From positions 2,618,501 to 2,682,500 of the forward strand of contig NZ_CP048286.1 of the NCBI RefSeq assembly GCF_010365285.1: a DNA stretch of 64,000 nt, in the 5' to 3' direction. Position 1 is the first letter of the stretch. Every line of letters starts with the position of its first letter. Under the pieces are notes generated by a model. It saw only the letters and a list, made by a program, of their open reading frames with translations, did not search any database and was not told the DNA's origin. Source of the DNA: Paenibacillus rhizovicinus. Lineage in GTDB: Bacteria; Bacillota; Bacilli; Paenibacillales; Paenibacillaceae. Positions 8,949 to 16,829 of this stretch are shown here, piece by piece. Made by a program: the position numbers and the translations under genes.

Positions 8949-9176
8949 ATGGCCAAGCAATTAATCGTGAAAATACCTGAAATCATACAACAAAGAGGAA
9001 TATCGTTACGTGAACTTTCTCGCTTAACGGATATCAGACACGCCGCATTAAGCGAATTAGTTAATGCCAAACGTCAGAATATTAACTTTCAGTACATCGA
9101 GCGGATAGCTAAGGTTTTAGAAATAAGCGATATTCGAGAAATCATTGATCTTGTAGACATTAATAAAGAAGCTTAG
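8949..9176 (+). CDS. small XRE/Cro-type helix-turn-helix regulator, copy 1
   Basis: 75-residue protein that is little more than a Cro/CI-type DNA-binding domain. Helices include ISLRELSRLTDIRHAALSEL with the recognition helix around RHAALSELVNAKR, then NINFQYIERIAKVLEISDIREIID. It is close to the size of HTH_26-type regulators. GAAGGTG precedes the ATG. The gene is a self-contained unit with its own inverted-repeat operator and a terminator whose stem begins inside the stop codon. It is nearly identical to copy 2 at 9733, and a decayed third copy lies at 10868. It could regulate the neighbouring defence genes or only itself. Confidence 0.85.
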   Translation: MAKQLIVKIPEIIQQRGISLRELSRLTDIRHAALSELVNAKRQNINFQYIERIAKVLEISDIREIIDLVDINKEA

Positions 9177-9210
9177 CGTCTCTCACTGGAGAGTCGCTAA
9201 GCTTCTTCTT
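9166..9210 (+). terminator. terminator of XRE cassette 1
   Basis: AAGAAGCTTAGCG pairs with CGCTAAGCTTCTT (13 bp) plus inner TCTC/GAGA, followed by CTTTC. The stem overlaps the last codons and the stop of the gene. It can also end the converging LytTR gene. Confidence 0.85.
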
Positions 9211-9238
9211 TCATTCATGACTGGTTCGCGCGGTTGCT

Positions 9239-9583
9239 CTATTTCTCCACCTTGCGTTCAACTAATCGGATCACGCCCTCTCGAGCCTTCTCTGATACAG
9301 CAAGCCACCCATCACGCTTATTCGATTGAATCTTCAGCACTTTAAGTTTATCATCATATTGCCAAGCCTGATTCATGTTGACGATCGTTCCGCGATCCAC
9401 CCGTAAGTAGCCCAACCCTCGCAGCATTCTGCTCCATTCCTCTACCTTATTCAGTAGACGATATTCTTCATGCTCCGTATGGAAGACAAGCGTTCCGTCA
9501 GAGCTTGTTTGTATATAAATGACGTCTCTAGAGACATCAAGCAGCTGAACTGCTCCCTTATTGTCTTTCACCATAATATGCAT
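9239..9583 (-). CDS. stand-alone LytTR DNA-binding protein
   Basis: 114-residue protein made of a LytTR domain alone: DVSRDVIYIQTSSDGTLVFHT, EEWSRMLRGLGYLRVDRGTIVNMNQAW and KVLKIQSNKRDGWLAVSEKA match the ten-stranded DNA-binding fold seen in AgrA/LytR C-termini. No receiver domain is present. Stand-alone LytTR proteins act as transcription regulators, often of competence, bacteriocin or accessory genes. The start at 9583 is set by AAGGAG five bases upstream. The gene lies between the two intact XRE cassettes and converges with copy 1. Its target is unknown. Confidence 0.8.
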   Translation of the reverse strand: MHIMVKDNKGAVQLLDVSRDVIYIQTSSDGTLVFHTEHEEYRLLNKVEEWSRMLRGLGYLRVDRGTIVNMNQAWQYDDKLKVLKIQSNKRDGWLAVSEKAREGVIRLVERKVEK

Positions 9584-9664
9584 ACAGGCTCCTTCACATC
9601 TCAAAAGATCAAGTTTAATTCCACATGTATATGGATATTGCTAGTAATTTACATACGCTATCAC

Positions 9665-9708
9665 GTACCACTACGAAAAATATTATATGGTAGGCTTTCG
9701 CGTATAGT
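9665..9708 (+). promoter_or_regulatory. GTACCA-N17-TGGTA operator and -10 box of XRE cassette 2
   Basis: GTACCA (9665-9670) and TGGTA (9688-9692) repeat the arms and 17-base spacing seen upstream of copy 1, followed by TATAGT (9703-9708). Confidence 0.5.
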
Positions 9709-9732
9709 CAATCCTTAATTGAAGGTGTCCCT

Positions 9733-9960
9733 ATGACAAAAAAAATAATCGTAAAAATACATGAGATCATAAAACAAAGACGAATATCGTTAAGAGAACT
9801 GTCTCGCTTAACGGATATCAGACATGCCGCATTAAGCGAATTATCTAATGCTAAACGTCAGAATATTAACTTTCAGCACATCGAGCGGATAGCCGAGGCT
9901 TTGGAAATAAGTGATATTCGAGAAATCATTGATCTTGTAGAGATAAATGAAGAAGCTTAG
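9733..9960 (+). CDS. small XRE/Cro-type helix-turn-helix regulator, copy 2
   Basis: 75-residue paralogue of the protein at 8949, of the same length and with only about ten substitutions. The HTH core ISLRELSRLTDIRHAALSEL is unchanged. Differences lie in the first residues (MTKKIIVKIHEI against MAKQLIVKIPEI) and in scattered surface positions. Promoter arms, ribosome site (GAAGGTG) and terminator are conserved as well, so the whole cassette was duplicated. The two proteins probably recognise the same operator and may form heterodimers (inference). It lies between the LytTR gene and the Mrr-like gene. Confidence 0.85.
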   Translation: MTKKIIVKIHEIIKQRRISLRELSRLTDIRHAALSELSNAKRQNINFQHIERIAEALEISDIREIIDLVEINEEA

Positions 9961-9995
9961 CGATTCTCACTGGAGAGTCGCTAAGCTTCTTTATT
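9949..9995 (+). terminator. terminator of XRE cassette 2
   Basis: AGAAGCTTAGCG (9951-9962) pairs with CGCTAAGCTTCT (9979-9990), with inner TTCTC/GAGAG, followed by TTATTTATT. The stem overlaps the stop codon as in copy 1. Confidence 0.85.
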
Positions 9996-10035
9996 TATTC
10001 ATGACTGGTTCGTGCGGATGGCTACTTCGGTTTCT

Positions 10036-10773
10036 TCAAATCGCCCGGATATTCTTACAGATCGGGTAGTTCGAGCATACAGTGACCATGCCCTTGCTGC
10101 TCTTCCTTTTAATCATGATACTGCCACAATCAACACATAAATCATCTTTCTTCTGCAAAGGCGCTGAGGATTTTGTAGTAGCCTCTTGCTGTGGCGACGT
10201 CTGCTTCTGCGGCGTATTCATCTTAAGCATCATTTCAATGAGCTCATTGCGAGCAATTAATCGAACTCCATTCGACTTAGCAAGTGTATATGCCTGATCG
10301 GTGTAGTTGCTGTTCGTAATTACCCATGCTTCTGATGCTCCGTAATGGGCTTTTCCAGCCTGTACCTGCTGCACGGCCTCGAGCCCCACATTTCCCGTGT
10401 AGCGTTTAGCCTGTACGGCAATCTTCCTCCCTTGCTTAGTAAGGAGAAGATCTACACCGTAATCACCTGCGGCCTGCGTGACTTCTGTGTGGTATCCCTG
10501 GGCACGAAACATGTGACCCAGGTAATGCTCAAACTTACGGCCATCCATCTTATCGACCTCAGCTATGCCAGATCGTTTTAGTCGTTCGGATTTAAGCATT
10601 CCGATGAAGATAATAATGCCTACACCGGCAGCGAAAACCAGTCCTGCAGCAAGTCCAGCCGCCGCGAAAGATTGGGTAGATGAGAAAGTTGAAAAAAACG
10701 CGCCCACCATCACCAGCATGATTAGCGCCGCCACAGGATCTTCTTTTTTCTTCCGTCTTCGTCTCTTTGCCAT
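10036..10773 (-). CDS. membrane-anchored Mrr-like restriction endonuclease with zinc finger
   Basis: 245 residues. A basic N-terminus (RRRRKKKE) is followed by two membrane helices (about 14-34 and 37-60). An Mrr_cat domain (about 75-185) carries the PD-(D/E)XK signature: GYHTEVTQAAGDYGVDLLL and the catalytic KIAVQAKRY. The C-terminus (about 215-245) is a topoisomerase-type four-cysteine zinc finger (CVDCG and CSNYPIC). Such proteins are counted as type IV-like nucleases that cut modified or foreign DNA. Membrane anchoring would place the nuclease at the entry site of DNA (inference). It reads against the XRE cassettes on both sides. Confidence 0.85.
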   Translation of the reverse strand: MAKRRRRKKKEDPVAALIMLVMVGAFFSTFSSTQSFAAAGLAAGLVFAAGVGIIIFIGMLKSERLKRSGIAEVDKMDGRKFEHYLGHMFRAQGYHTEVTQAAGDYGVDLLLTKQGRKIAVQAKRYTGNVGLEAVQQVQAGKAHYGASEAWVITNSNYTDQAYTLAKSNGVRLIARNELIEMMLKMNTPQKQTSPQQEATTKSSAPLQKKDDLCVDCGSIMIKRKSSKGMVTVCSNYPICKNIRAI

Positions 10774-10867
10774 GAATATCGCCCCTCTGATGATAATAAT
10801 AAGATATATCGGTACTAAATAAGGTAAACATTACCTGGTCGAACGGATATTTCTGCTTCTTAACCCA

Positions 10868-11016
10868 AACAAAGAGGAATTTCATTAAGTAAACTCTCTC
10901 GCTTAACCAATATAAGACATGCCGCATGAGCCAATTATTCGAGAAATCATTGATCTTGTTGAAATCAAAATGGAAGCTTAGCCATTCTCGCTTGAGAATC
11001 GCCAAGCTTCCTTTTG
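10868..11016 (+). pseudogene. decayed third copy of the XRE cassette
   Basis: Starting at CAAAGAGGAAT the sequence follows copies 1 and 2 through the HTH-coding part to GCCGCAT, then jumps directly to ATTCGAGAAATCATTGATC. About 72 bases of the middle are missing. The 5' coding end and the GTACCA promoter are not recognisable. The terminator stem survives: GGAAGCTTAGCCATTCTC (10972-10989) against GAGAATCGCCAAGCTTCC (10994-11011), followed by TTTT. Confidence 0.8.
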
Positions 11017-11870
11017 CATTTACCGGAATCTCAATCCTCTTCCGGATCGTTCTCGGATCTCCAAGAGGGATAAAAATAGCCGAGATAACAAGTCGAATCG
11101 TAAAAGCAGTATTGATACCGAGGAATAGGTTAATTGAAGCAGGGCAACGCGAAGAAACCAAAGGCGTGGGTGTTTATTTTTTGTTCGGACAATCAGATGA
11201 TGATGCCAAACCATCTGTTTATATTGGGGAAGCAGAGGATTGCTACACACGTCTTAAACAGCATCACAAGGAAAAGGATTTCTGGGAAACAGCCGTCGTA
11301 ATAACAACAAGCAATAATACGTTCACGAAGGCTCATATCAAATACCTGGAGTGGTTTTGCTTTGAACAATGCAAGGTGATAGGTCGCTATAAAATGCAAC
11401 AAACGATACCGACCAAGTCGTATATTCCTGAGCATGTTATAGCAGACCTAATGGACATGTTTGATACCTTAAAGATCCTTTTGGCTACGCTTGGCTATAA
11501 TATTTTCGAGGAAATTCGCGATGCGTCAGGAAACCGTTCTGTATCCAAAGAGAGCATTTTTTATTGCCGGGGCAAGGGTATCGAGGCCAGTGGAGAATTT
11601 ACCGATGAAGGGTTCGTCGTGTTTAAGAATTCACAAATGGCTGCGGAAACAGCGCCTAGCATGAAAACATATCTAGAATTAAGAAATAAATTAATTCTCG
11701 ATGGTTTGGTTGTAAAAAAAGATGCCGTTTATATTCTTCAATCCGATTATGTTTTTAAATCACCTAGCGCTGCAAGTGGTGTTATATTAGGCAGACCTTC
11801 GAATGGATGGACAGATTGGAAAGACAGAGATGGTCGGACCCTCGATGAAATTAAGCGTAAGAGCGTTTAG
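10926..11870 (+). CDS. GIY-YIG nuclease with C-terminal DUF4357, 5' end probably rearranged
   Basis: Open frame of 314 codons. From about residue 40 it matches small GIY-YIG proteins with DUF4357: GSPRGIKIAEI, VLIPRNRL, GVGVYFLFG (the GIY strand), SVYIGEAED (YIG) and a catalytic region through HIKYLEWFCFE. DUF4357 is at about 205-312 (GRPSNGWTDWKDRDGRTLDEI). The first 35-40 codons are read from the XRE remnant and its terminator in another frame, and no ATG lies between that hairpin and the family part. So the native start seems lost, and transcription from upstream would meet the terminator. It may be a recent pseudogene or use a non-ATG start. Confidence 0.65.
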   Translation: MSQLFEKSLILLKSKWKLSHSRLRIAKLPFAFTGISILFRIVLGSPRGIKIAEITSRIVKAVLIPRNRLIEAGQREETKGVGVYFLFGQSDDDAKPSVYIGEAEDCYTRLKQHHKEKDFWETAVVITTSNNTFTKAHIKYLEWFCFEQCKVIGRYKMQQTIPTKSYIPEHVIADLMDMFDTLKILLATLGYNIFEEIRDASGNRSVSKESIFYCRGKGIEASGEFTDEGFVVFKNSQMAAETAPSMKTYLELRNKLILDGLVVKKDAVYILQSDYVFKSPSAASGVILGRPSNGWTDWKDRDGRTLDEIKRKSV

Positions 11871-11915
11871 TTAGATACCTCATAAAAAATTGCCTTGGCA
11901 TCATGTCTCAAGCCC

Positions 11916-11943
11916 AAAAAGACACCTCGGAAGGTGTCTTTTC
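11916..11943. terminator. bidirectional terminator between the GIY-YIG and McrC-like genes
   Basis: AAAGACACCT and AGGTGTCTTT form a tight hairpin with a CGGA loop and A/T tracts on both sides. It serves the converging genes ending at 11870 and 11974. Confidence 0.9.
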
Positions 11944-11973
11944 TAGCTTCTTAAGCGTATCTGCTACAGTTCT

Positions 11974-14391
11974 TCATTCGCCCTTCCCCTCAATCGCCGT
12001 TACCCGACTCGCCAAATCCACCTGTTCATGATCAAGCATAACGCGGATCGATCCCGTACGCCGCTTCTCCCGCCAAGCTTCAAGCTCCTCTTCCGTACGG
12101 AGCTTGAGCTCGGCGATCTCAACTGCCCGGTCGAACACATACTTCGACGTACACAGCAGCTTATGAATTCCCCGACCTCCAGGCCGAATCGGCGCTGGAC
12201 GCTTCGTCCATTGCTCGACCGTAAACTTCACATAGAGCTTCTCTTCGGTCCCTCGTCGAGGAGGGATCTCTTCGATCTCTTGTCGTCTCACGACCTTCCA
12301 ATCCCGGATCCGACCATACCAGTGCACGCCCGATTCCAGGCCTTGCGACTGAAACTTCCCGATCGACTGGTAAAGTGCCACGTATTCCAGCTCCGAAAGC
12401 ACCGTATGATTCGTAAAATTCTCCAACGGCACATGGTAGAAGCCATGCCGAAGGGCCGCATCAAGCTGCTCGACTTGACGCAAAGAACCGACAAGCATGT
12501 TCTGCCCGGCAAGCTTGTCCTTATAGTACGTCTTCGTTCCCCGCGGTCGCATCGAACGCTCGTAAGCCTTCTCCGGACTATCCTGGACAATCTCGTCCAA
12601 GAACGCCTCCATCAGCGTCGTTGCATTCGGCAGGAACGGAAAAGCTCCCACGTTCACAAGCTCGATGCTCTTATAGAACTTATGATCTTTGAACTGCTCC
12701 TCGTCATGATATGGAAAAAGCACATACGCCCCGAACATGCTTCGCTCCAGCTCTTGCTCGACCTTATCGGCATAAACAATCGCATCCCGATAACGGTGCA
12801 TCGTATTGATATCCGACTCCTCCGGTCCCGGCGTCCCGTACATGGTACGGTAAGGCGTATCTTCATACGCCGGGTTCAGTCGGTACTTGGCATCGAAGAT
12901 ATAGTTGTATACCGAAGTTGAATCGTTCTTCTTCAGCGTCAGGACATTGTCCGGTCGCTGCGAGACCGTCGGCGACTTCTCCCCACTCGGCAGTGTGTTG
13001 TAATAGAGCGTGAATTCCTCGCCGTTCGTCGGATTCCGGTACACCATCTTCGCCTTCTGTGTCTTATCCAGTGTCACGAACACGCCTGTCCGGTTGACCT
13101 TGATGATATCCTGCTTGACGAGCTCGTACTTTCGGCTAAGCAGATCATGAATTTTCAAGAAGCACCAATATTCATAGAGCTGCGCTAGATCCTTCATCGA
13201 TAGGCGGAACAAATCCCCTTGAATGGACAGCCCCTTCATTAACATGAGGTAGTTGCGATACACTTCCCGGTAGCCCGGCGCCATCTGGAGAACAAGCGTC
13301 ACCGATAACTGCCGCATATCGCGCACCTGCAGAAAATCCAGCGCCAACAGCCTGCCAAGCTGCTTGCCCATCTCCTCTAGCTTCCGGGCCAGGAGCGGAT
13401 CTTGAAGGCGTCCCTTGTCCGTTAATCGCACTTTCAAGTCCTTTAGTTTCTTCGCAATCCGCAGCAGCACCCACCGTACGAACCGATTCTCGTTCGTATC
13501 GAAGTCGACATGCCGCTTCGTCTCTATCGCGTGGCTCGGCAGATACCGCTCACCCTTCAGTGCAATGACACCGCGTTGATCATCTCGCACGAGCAGATGC
13601 GGTCTTTTCGCCAGAAACGCTATGTTGGATTTACCCGGCTTCTTCACCTTTCCCGCTTCCACGATTCGGTTCTCTACCTGATGCTTGGCATGCGGCGAGC
13701 TTTGAATCCGTTCCACGGCTTGTACCAGTTGGCCGAATACATGCTGCAGAATCGAGAAGAACTCCGTCAAGCTCTGATGCTTAGTCTCCCGGAGGCCCGT
13801 CAGATTGTACGTCTTACGCAGAAAATCGAACGAGAGATTATAGATCTGCTGGTTCACATCGTTCAAAATCATCTGGTAGTCCTGCTTGTAATCCAACTTC
13901 ACCGGAAAAATCTCCAGCTGCAACTGAAGAACCGTCTGTCCATTCAGTCGAAGTTCCAGGTCCGTCAAGCCAACCTCGTTCTGGAAGTTAAGGACACCGG
14001 ATAGAATCCGGCTGCCTAGTGGCTTCACCGCTTGCCGCACATGCACGTTCTCGTGGTAGAAGGTGAGCGGAAGCTCCTCTTTCTTCTCGACGACGAGCTC
14101 GTATGCCTGCGTTTCGTAAAAGAACGGATACACGGAATCGCCCGTTTGCCAAGGCACAAGCTGCCGCGTCTCCGGATGAAAGAGTAGCATTCGTTCGATC
14201 TGAACTCCGGCACCCGGAGCCGAGATCTGGAGCTGCGCGGGCATCAATTGATGATCAGCCGTACGGTGAAGACGCAACGTATCCACCGTCGGATGATACG
14301 GCTTGCCCTGAATAAACACATTGAACCGATTCGTCTCGATACGAAGTAGCTCTACGCTCGCGTTAGGAGAGCCAGTAGGATGTGAATCCAT
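11974..14391 (-). CDS. McrC-like nuclease subunit with DUF2357 and PD-(D/E)XK domain
   Basis: About 805 residues. The N-terminal half is beta-rich with DUF2357 features. The segment DFLRKTYNLTGLRETKHQSLTEFFSIL and the C-terminal region with RPDNVLTL and YIFDAKYRLNP resemble the DUF524/PD-(D/E)XK nuclease (Asp...DAKY). It is the cutting partner of the McrB-like GTPase/ATPase encoded just upstream, forming a McrBC-like system against modified or phage DNA. The start at 14391 is chosen by GGAGGAAG directly upstream; the frame is open to 14421. It overlaps the end of the McrB-like gene by 29 bases, so the two are coupled. Confidence 0.78.
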   Translation of the reverse strand: MDSHPTGSPNASVELLRIETNRFNVFIQGKPYHPTVDTLRLHRTADHQLMPAQLQISAPGAGVQIERMLLFHPETRQLVPWQTGDSVYPFFYETQAYELVVEKKEELPLTFYHENVHVRQAVKPLGSRILSGVLNFQNEVGLTDLELRLNGQTVLQLQLEIFPVKLDYKQDYQMILNDVNQQIYNLSFDFLRKTYNLTGLRETKHQSLTEFFSILQHVFGQLVQAVERIQSSPHAKHQVENRIVEAGKVKKPGKSNIAFLAKRPHLLVRDDQRGVIALKGERYLPSHAIETKRHVDFDTNENRFVRWVLLRIAKKLKDLKVRLTDKGRLQDPLLARKLEEMGKQLGRLLALDFLQVRDMRQLSVTLVLQMAPGYREVYRNYLMLMKGLSIQGDLFRLSMKDLAQLYEYWCFLKIHDLLSRKYELVKQDIIKVNRTGVFVTLDKTQKAKMVYRNPTNGEEFTLYYNTLPSGEKSPTVSQRPDNVLTLKKNDSTSVYNYIFDAKYRLNPAYEDTPYRTMYGTPGPEESDINTMHRYRDAIVYADKVEQELERSMFGAYVLFPYHDEEQFKDHKFYKSIELVNVGAFPFLPNATTLMEAFLDEIVQDSPEKAYERSMRPRGTKTYYKDKLAGQNMLVGSLRQVEQLDAALRHGFYHVPLENFTNHTVLSELEYVALYQSIGKFQSQGLESGVHWYGRIRDWKVVRRQEIEEIPPRRGTEEKLYVKFTVEQWTKRPAPIRPGGRGIHKLLCTSKYVFDRAVEIAELKLRTEEELEAWREKRRTGSIRVMLDHEQVDLASRVTAIEGKGE

Positions 14392-16555
14392 CTTCCTCCA
14401 ACCTCCGCAGCATGAAAGCAAGCTTGCGCGCGCTGAACGGATACTTGGCCGTTTCTTCGGACGTCGACCAAGAGCTCCATTTCAAATACAGCTCGCTTGC
14501 ATCATCGAGATAGTCTTGCAGCGGCAGATTTCGGCCAAGCGCTACCTGCATCAGCTGGAGCAGGACCCGTTTCACAGAAGAAGAGCTCCCTTGCACGCGC
14601 GGCAAAATCTTTTGCAGCAATTGAAGGTCGAACGCTTCGTCCTCGCTCATCAGCCCAAACTGCTGATTGTAAATCATATAGAAGCAGACTGCATCGCGGA
14701 TGCGGAAGCCGACATGCGCATGCACCTGTTCAAGGATACCGTTCACGCGGACGAGTTGCGAGGTAACCTTCTTCGTAAGCTCCTCGTGCTCGGCGTAGGC
14801 ATCGATCAGCTGGAGGAACTCGCTCCGCAGGAATGCATTTGTCGCACGTCCCGCGTCGGGTTCATCTTGCGACTCCGCCGTCTCCGGGAATTGCTCGAGA
14901 TTGATATAGTTGAACTCGATCGTATTCGCGCGGTCGAGGACCTTTTTGCTGAAGGGATGCGTCGTTTCGTCCATGTTCACCGTGCCGATCAAGTACACAT
15001 TATCCGGTAACGCCAATCCGCCATATAGAGGCTGGTCATCCGGAGCGAGACTATTCGCCTCGATCAAAGGCACAGTGATAATCCGATCCCCGCGCCATTC
15101 CTGTGTCTCAATGACACTGAGCAGATCGCTGAAATAGTGCTCCACCCGTGCCAGATTCATCTCATCCAAGCAGATAAAATACGGCTTGTGCCGGTTACGC
15201 TCCTCCGCCGCTACCGCTAACACTTCGGCTAATTTGCCGGGACGAAATGCCCCCGTCAGATCCTTGTAGCCGAGCAGATCCGAAGGATCGCTCCAGTCCG
15301 GCCGCACCGGAATGAGCGAGAACTGACCGTTCGCGCTCGTCGCGCCAAGCGCTTCGGCGAAGAGTTTGACGAGCTTCGTTTTGCCCGTTCCGGATACACC
15401 AGCCAGGATGGCGAACGGCTTGGTCTTCAGCGAGAGGTAAAAATTCTCGATAAGGCCCGGAGGGAAGTGAAACCCTTTGCTGCGGATGAAGGTTTTGACT
15501 GCTTCGATTCGTTCTGGAACGGATAAGTAGTCCACGGGTTCCACCTCGACCGTTTCATGCAGCGGGCTCTGATGCCTCACAATAACGGAATAGCGTTTAT
15601 AATTATTCACAACATTCTCGAGATCTGCCAAGAGTTGTTCGTCGCTCGGGATATGACCTCGCTCGTATCGAACGGATGCAATCAGCGAGGCTTGATAATC
15701 GCTACCAATGCCGGGGGCTAGCGCATCCAGCTCTAAATCCTCTAGAGGCAGCATCTTTCTGATTTCCTGTGCCTTCTCCCTGAGATATTCATGCGCGCCT
15801 CGCCGTTTCAAGCGATCAATCGATTCCGTGACTCCTTGAGCCAGGGTTAAGTACACCGCGCTCATATCATCCGCGAATAAATAAACGATGTACTCCCCAC
15901 TTTGAAGCGTGGCGTTAATACGCTTATCCAAGATCGCAATCCAAGGAACACCGACCCAGTTCCCTTGTCCGATTGAACCTTGGACCTTATATTCGGAATC
16001 GATAAAATCCAATGATCGGAGGTACTCCGGGATACGATTCCTGACTAGCGAGCCGACAGGATGATTCGCGAATGGCTGCGTTTTGAAGGTTAGGTAGTTC
16101 TCCAAGATATGATCCAAGGCTCCCTGAAGAGAAAAGTTCTCTTGGATCGCGAGTTGGTGATGATAATCGTCCAGTTGCGCCTCAGCATACTCCGTCAATT
16201 CCTGTAGCATGGCATCGTCTATCATCGACCAGATATGGCTTTTGAACGTAATCGTATCCCCGTTAGCTTCAAGGATAGCCGACAAGGCATCAATTGGCGT
16301 TCGCAGCAACGCCTTGGTCTGCGTTAACGTGAAGGCAGCCCAGCTGTCCGCGACATTGGCTGGCGGAGCATCAACAACCTGCTCCTCCTCGCTCCGGCGC
16401 CGGTAATACGCCAAAAACCGCTCAGCCACAGCGCTCAGCGGTAAGAATTGCAGTTTACTTTGCCTGTACTCTTCAATAATGGATTGAATGAGTACCATCT
16501 TGTACGATTTTTGCTTATTACGGAAGATCGTAGCCAGTTCGACGGGTAATGTCAT
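14363..16555 (-). CDS. McrB-like AAA+ NTPase with MrcB N-terminal domain
   Basis: About 730 residues. The N-terminal half contains a MrcB_N/DUF3578-type domain (GQGNWVGVPWIAILDKRI, YIVYLFADDMSAVYLTLAQGVT), a likely sensor of modified DNA. The C-terminal AAA+ module has Walker A GVSGTGKTKLVKLFAEAL, the McrB-specific loop RPDWSDPSDLLGYKD, Walker B PYFICLDEMNLARVEHYF and the sensor region LIGTVNMDETTHPFSKKVLDRANTIEF. It assembles as a ring that feeds the DUF2357 nuclease. The ATG at 16555 has GGAG nine bases upstream; in-frame ATGs at 16570 and 16612 lack one. It is first gene of a two-gene operon. Confidence 0.85.
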   Translation of the reverse strand: MTLPVELATIFRNKQKSYKMVLIQSIIEEYRQSKLQFLPLSAVAERFLAYYRRRSEEEQVVDAPPANVADSWAAFTLTQTKALLRTPIDALSAILEANGDTITFKSHIWSMIDDAMLQELTEYAEAQLDDYHHQLAIQENFSLQGALDHILENYLTFKTQPFANHPVGSLVRNRIPEYLRSLDFIDSEYKVQGSIGQGNWVGVPWIAILDKRINATLQSGEYIVYLFADDMSAVYLTLAQGVTESIDRLKRRGAHEYLREKAQEIRKMLPLEDLELDALAPGIGSDYQASLIASVRYERGHIPSDEQLLADLENVVNNYKRYSVIVRHQSPLHETVEVEPVDYLSVPERIEAVKTFIRSKGFHFPPGLIENFYLSLKTKPFAILAGVSGTGKTKLVKLFAEALGATSANGQFSLIPVRPDWSDPSDLLGYKDLTGAFRPGKLAEVLAVAAEERNRHKPYFICLDEMNLARVEHYFSDLLSVIETQEWRGDRIITVPLIEANSLAPDDQPLYGGLALPDNVYLIGTVNMDETTHPFSKKVLDRANTIEFNYINLEQFPETAESQDEPDAGRATNAFLRSEFLQLIDAYAEHEELTKKVTSQLVRVNGILEQVHAHVGFRIRDAVCFYMIYNQQFGLMSEDEAFDLQLLQKILPRVQGSSSSVKRVLLQLMQVALGRNLPLQDYLDDASELYLKWSSWSTSEETAKYPFSARKLAFMLRRLEEDGFTSYWLS

Positions 16556-16829
16556 AATATTTCGCTCCATATTGGGAAATATGCTTGCCAAAATGTCCGC
16601 TATCCCTACCATCCATTCTAATCTTGATGGTAGGGAAGAGGGAATTTCTCCTTCCCTCTTCTAGGTTGGACCCATTGTCTTGTCCGGCACCAGCAGAACA
16701 ACTTATGACATCACTTGCGCTGATTTCGCGCAAATTGCGGAACGCCAGTCTCCAATTTGAGTCGATCCGAATCCTTTGCGGATAGCCACTAAGCAACAAG
16801 TGTCTGGAACTCAACCATTCTGTAAGACC
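16556..16829. other. intergenic region between the two restriction operons
   Basis: 274 bases between the stop of the GIY-YIG/helicase/methylase gene and the McrB-like start. It should hold the McrB promoter on its left side. TCTACCATCCAT near 16607 and GATGGTAGG near 16625 form a weak inverted repeat. The 98-codon minus-strand frame here has no family features and is not called. Confidence 0.45.
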
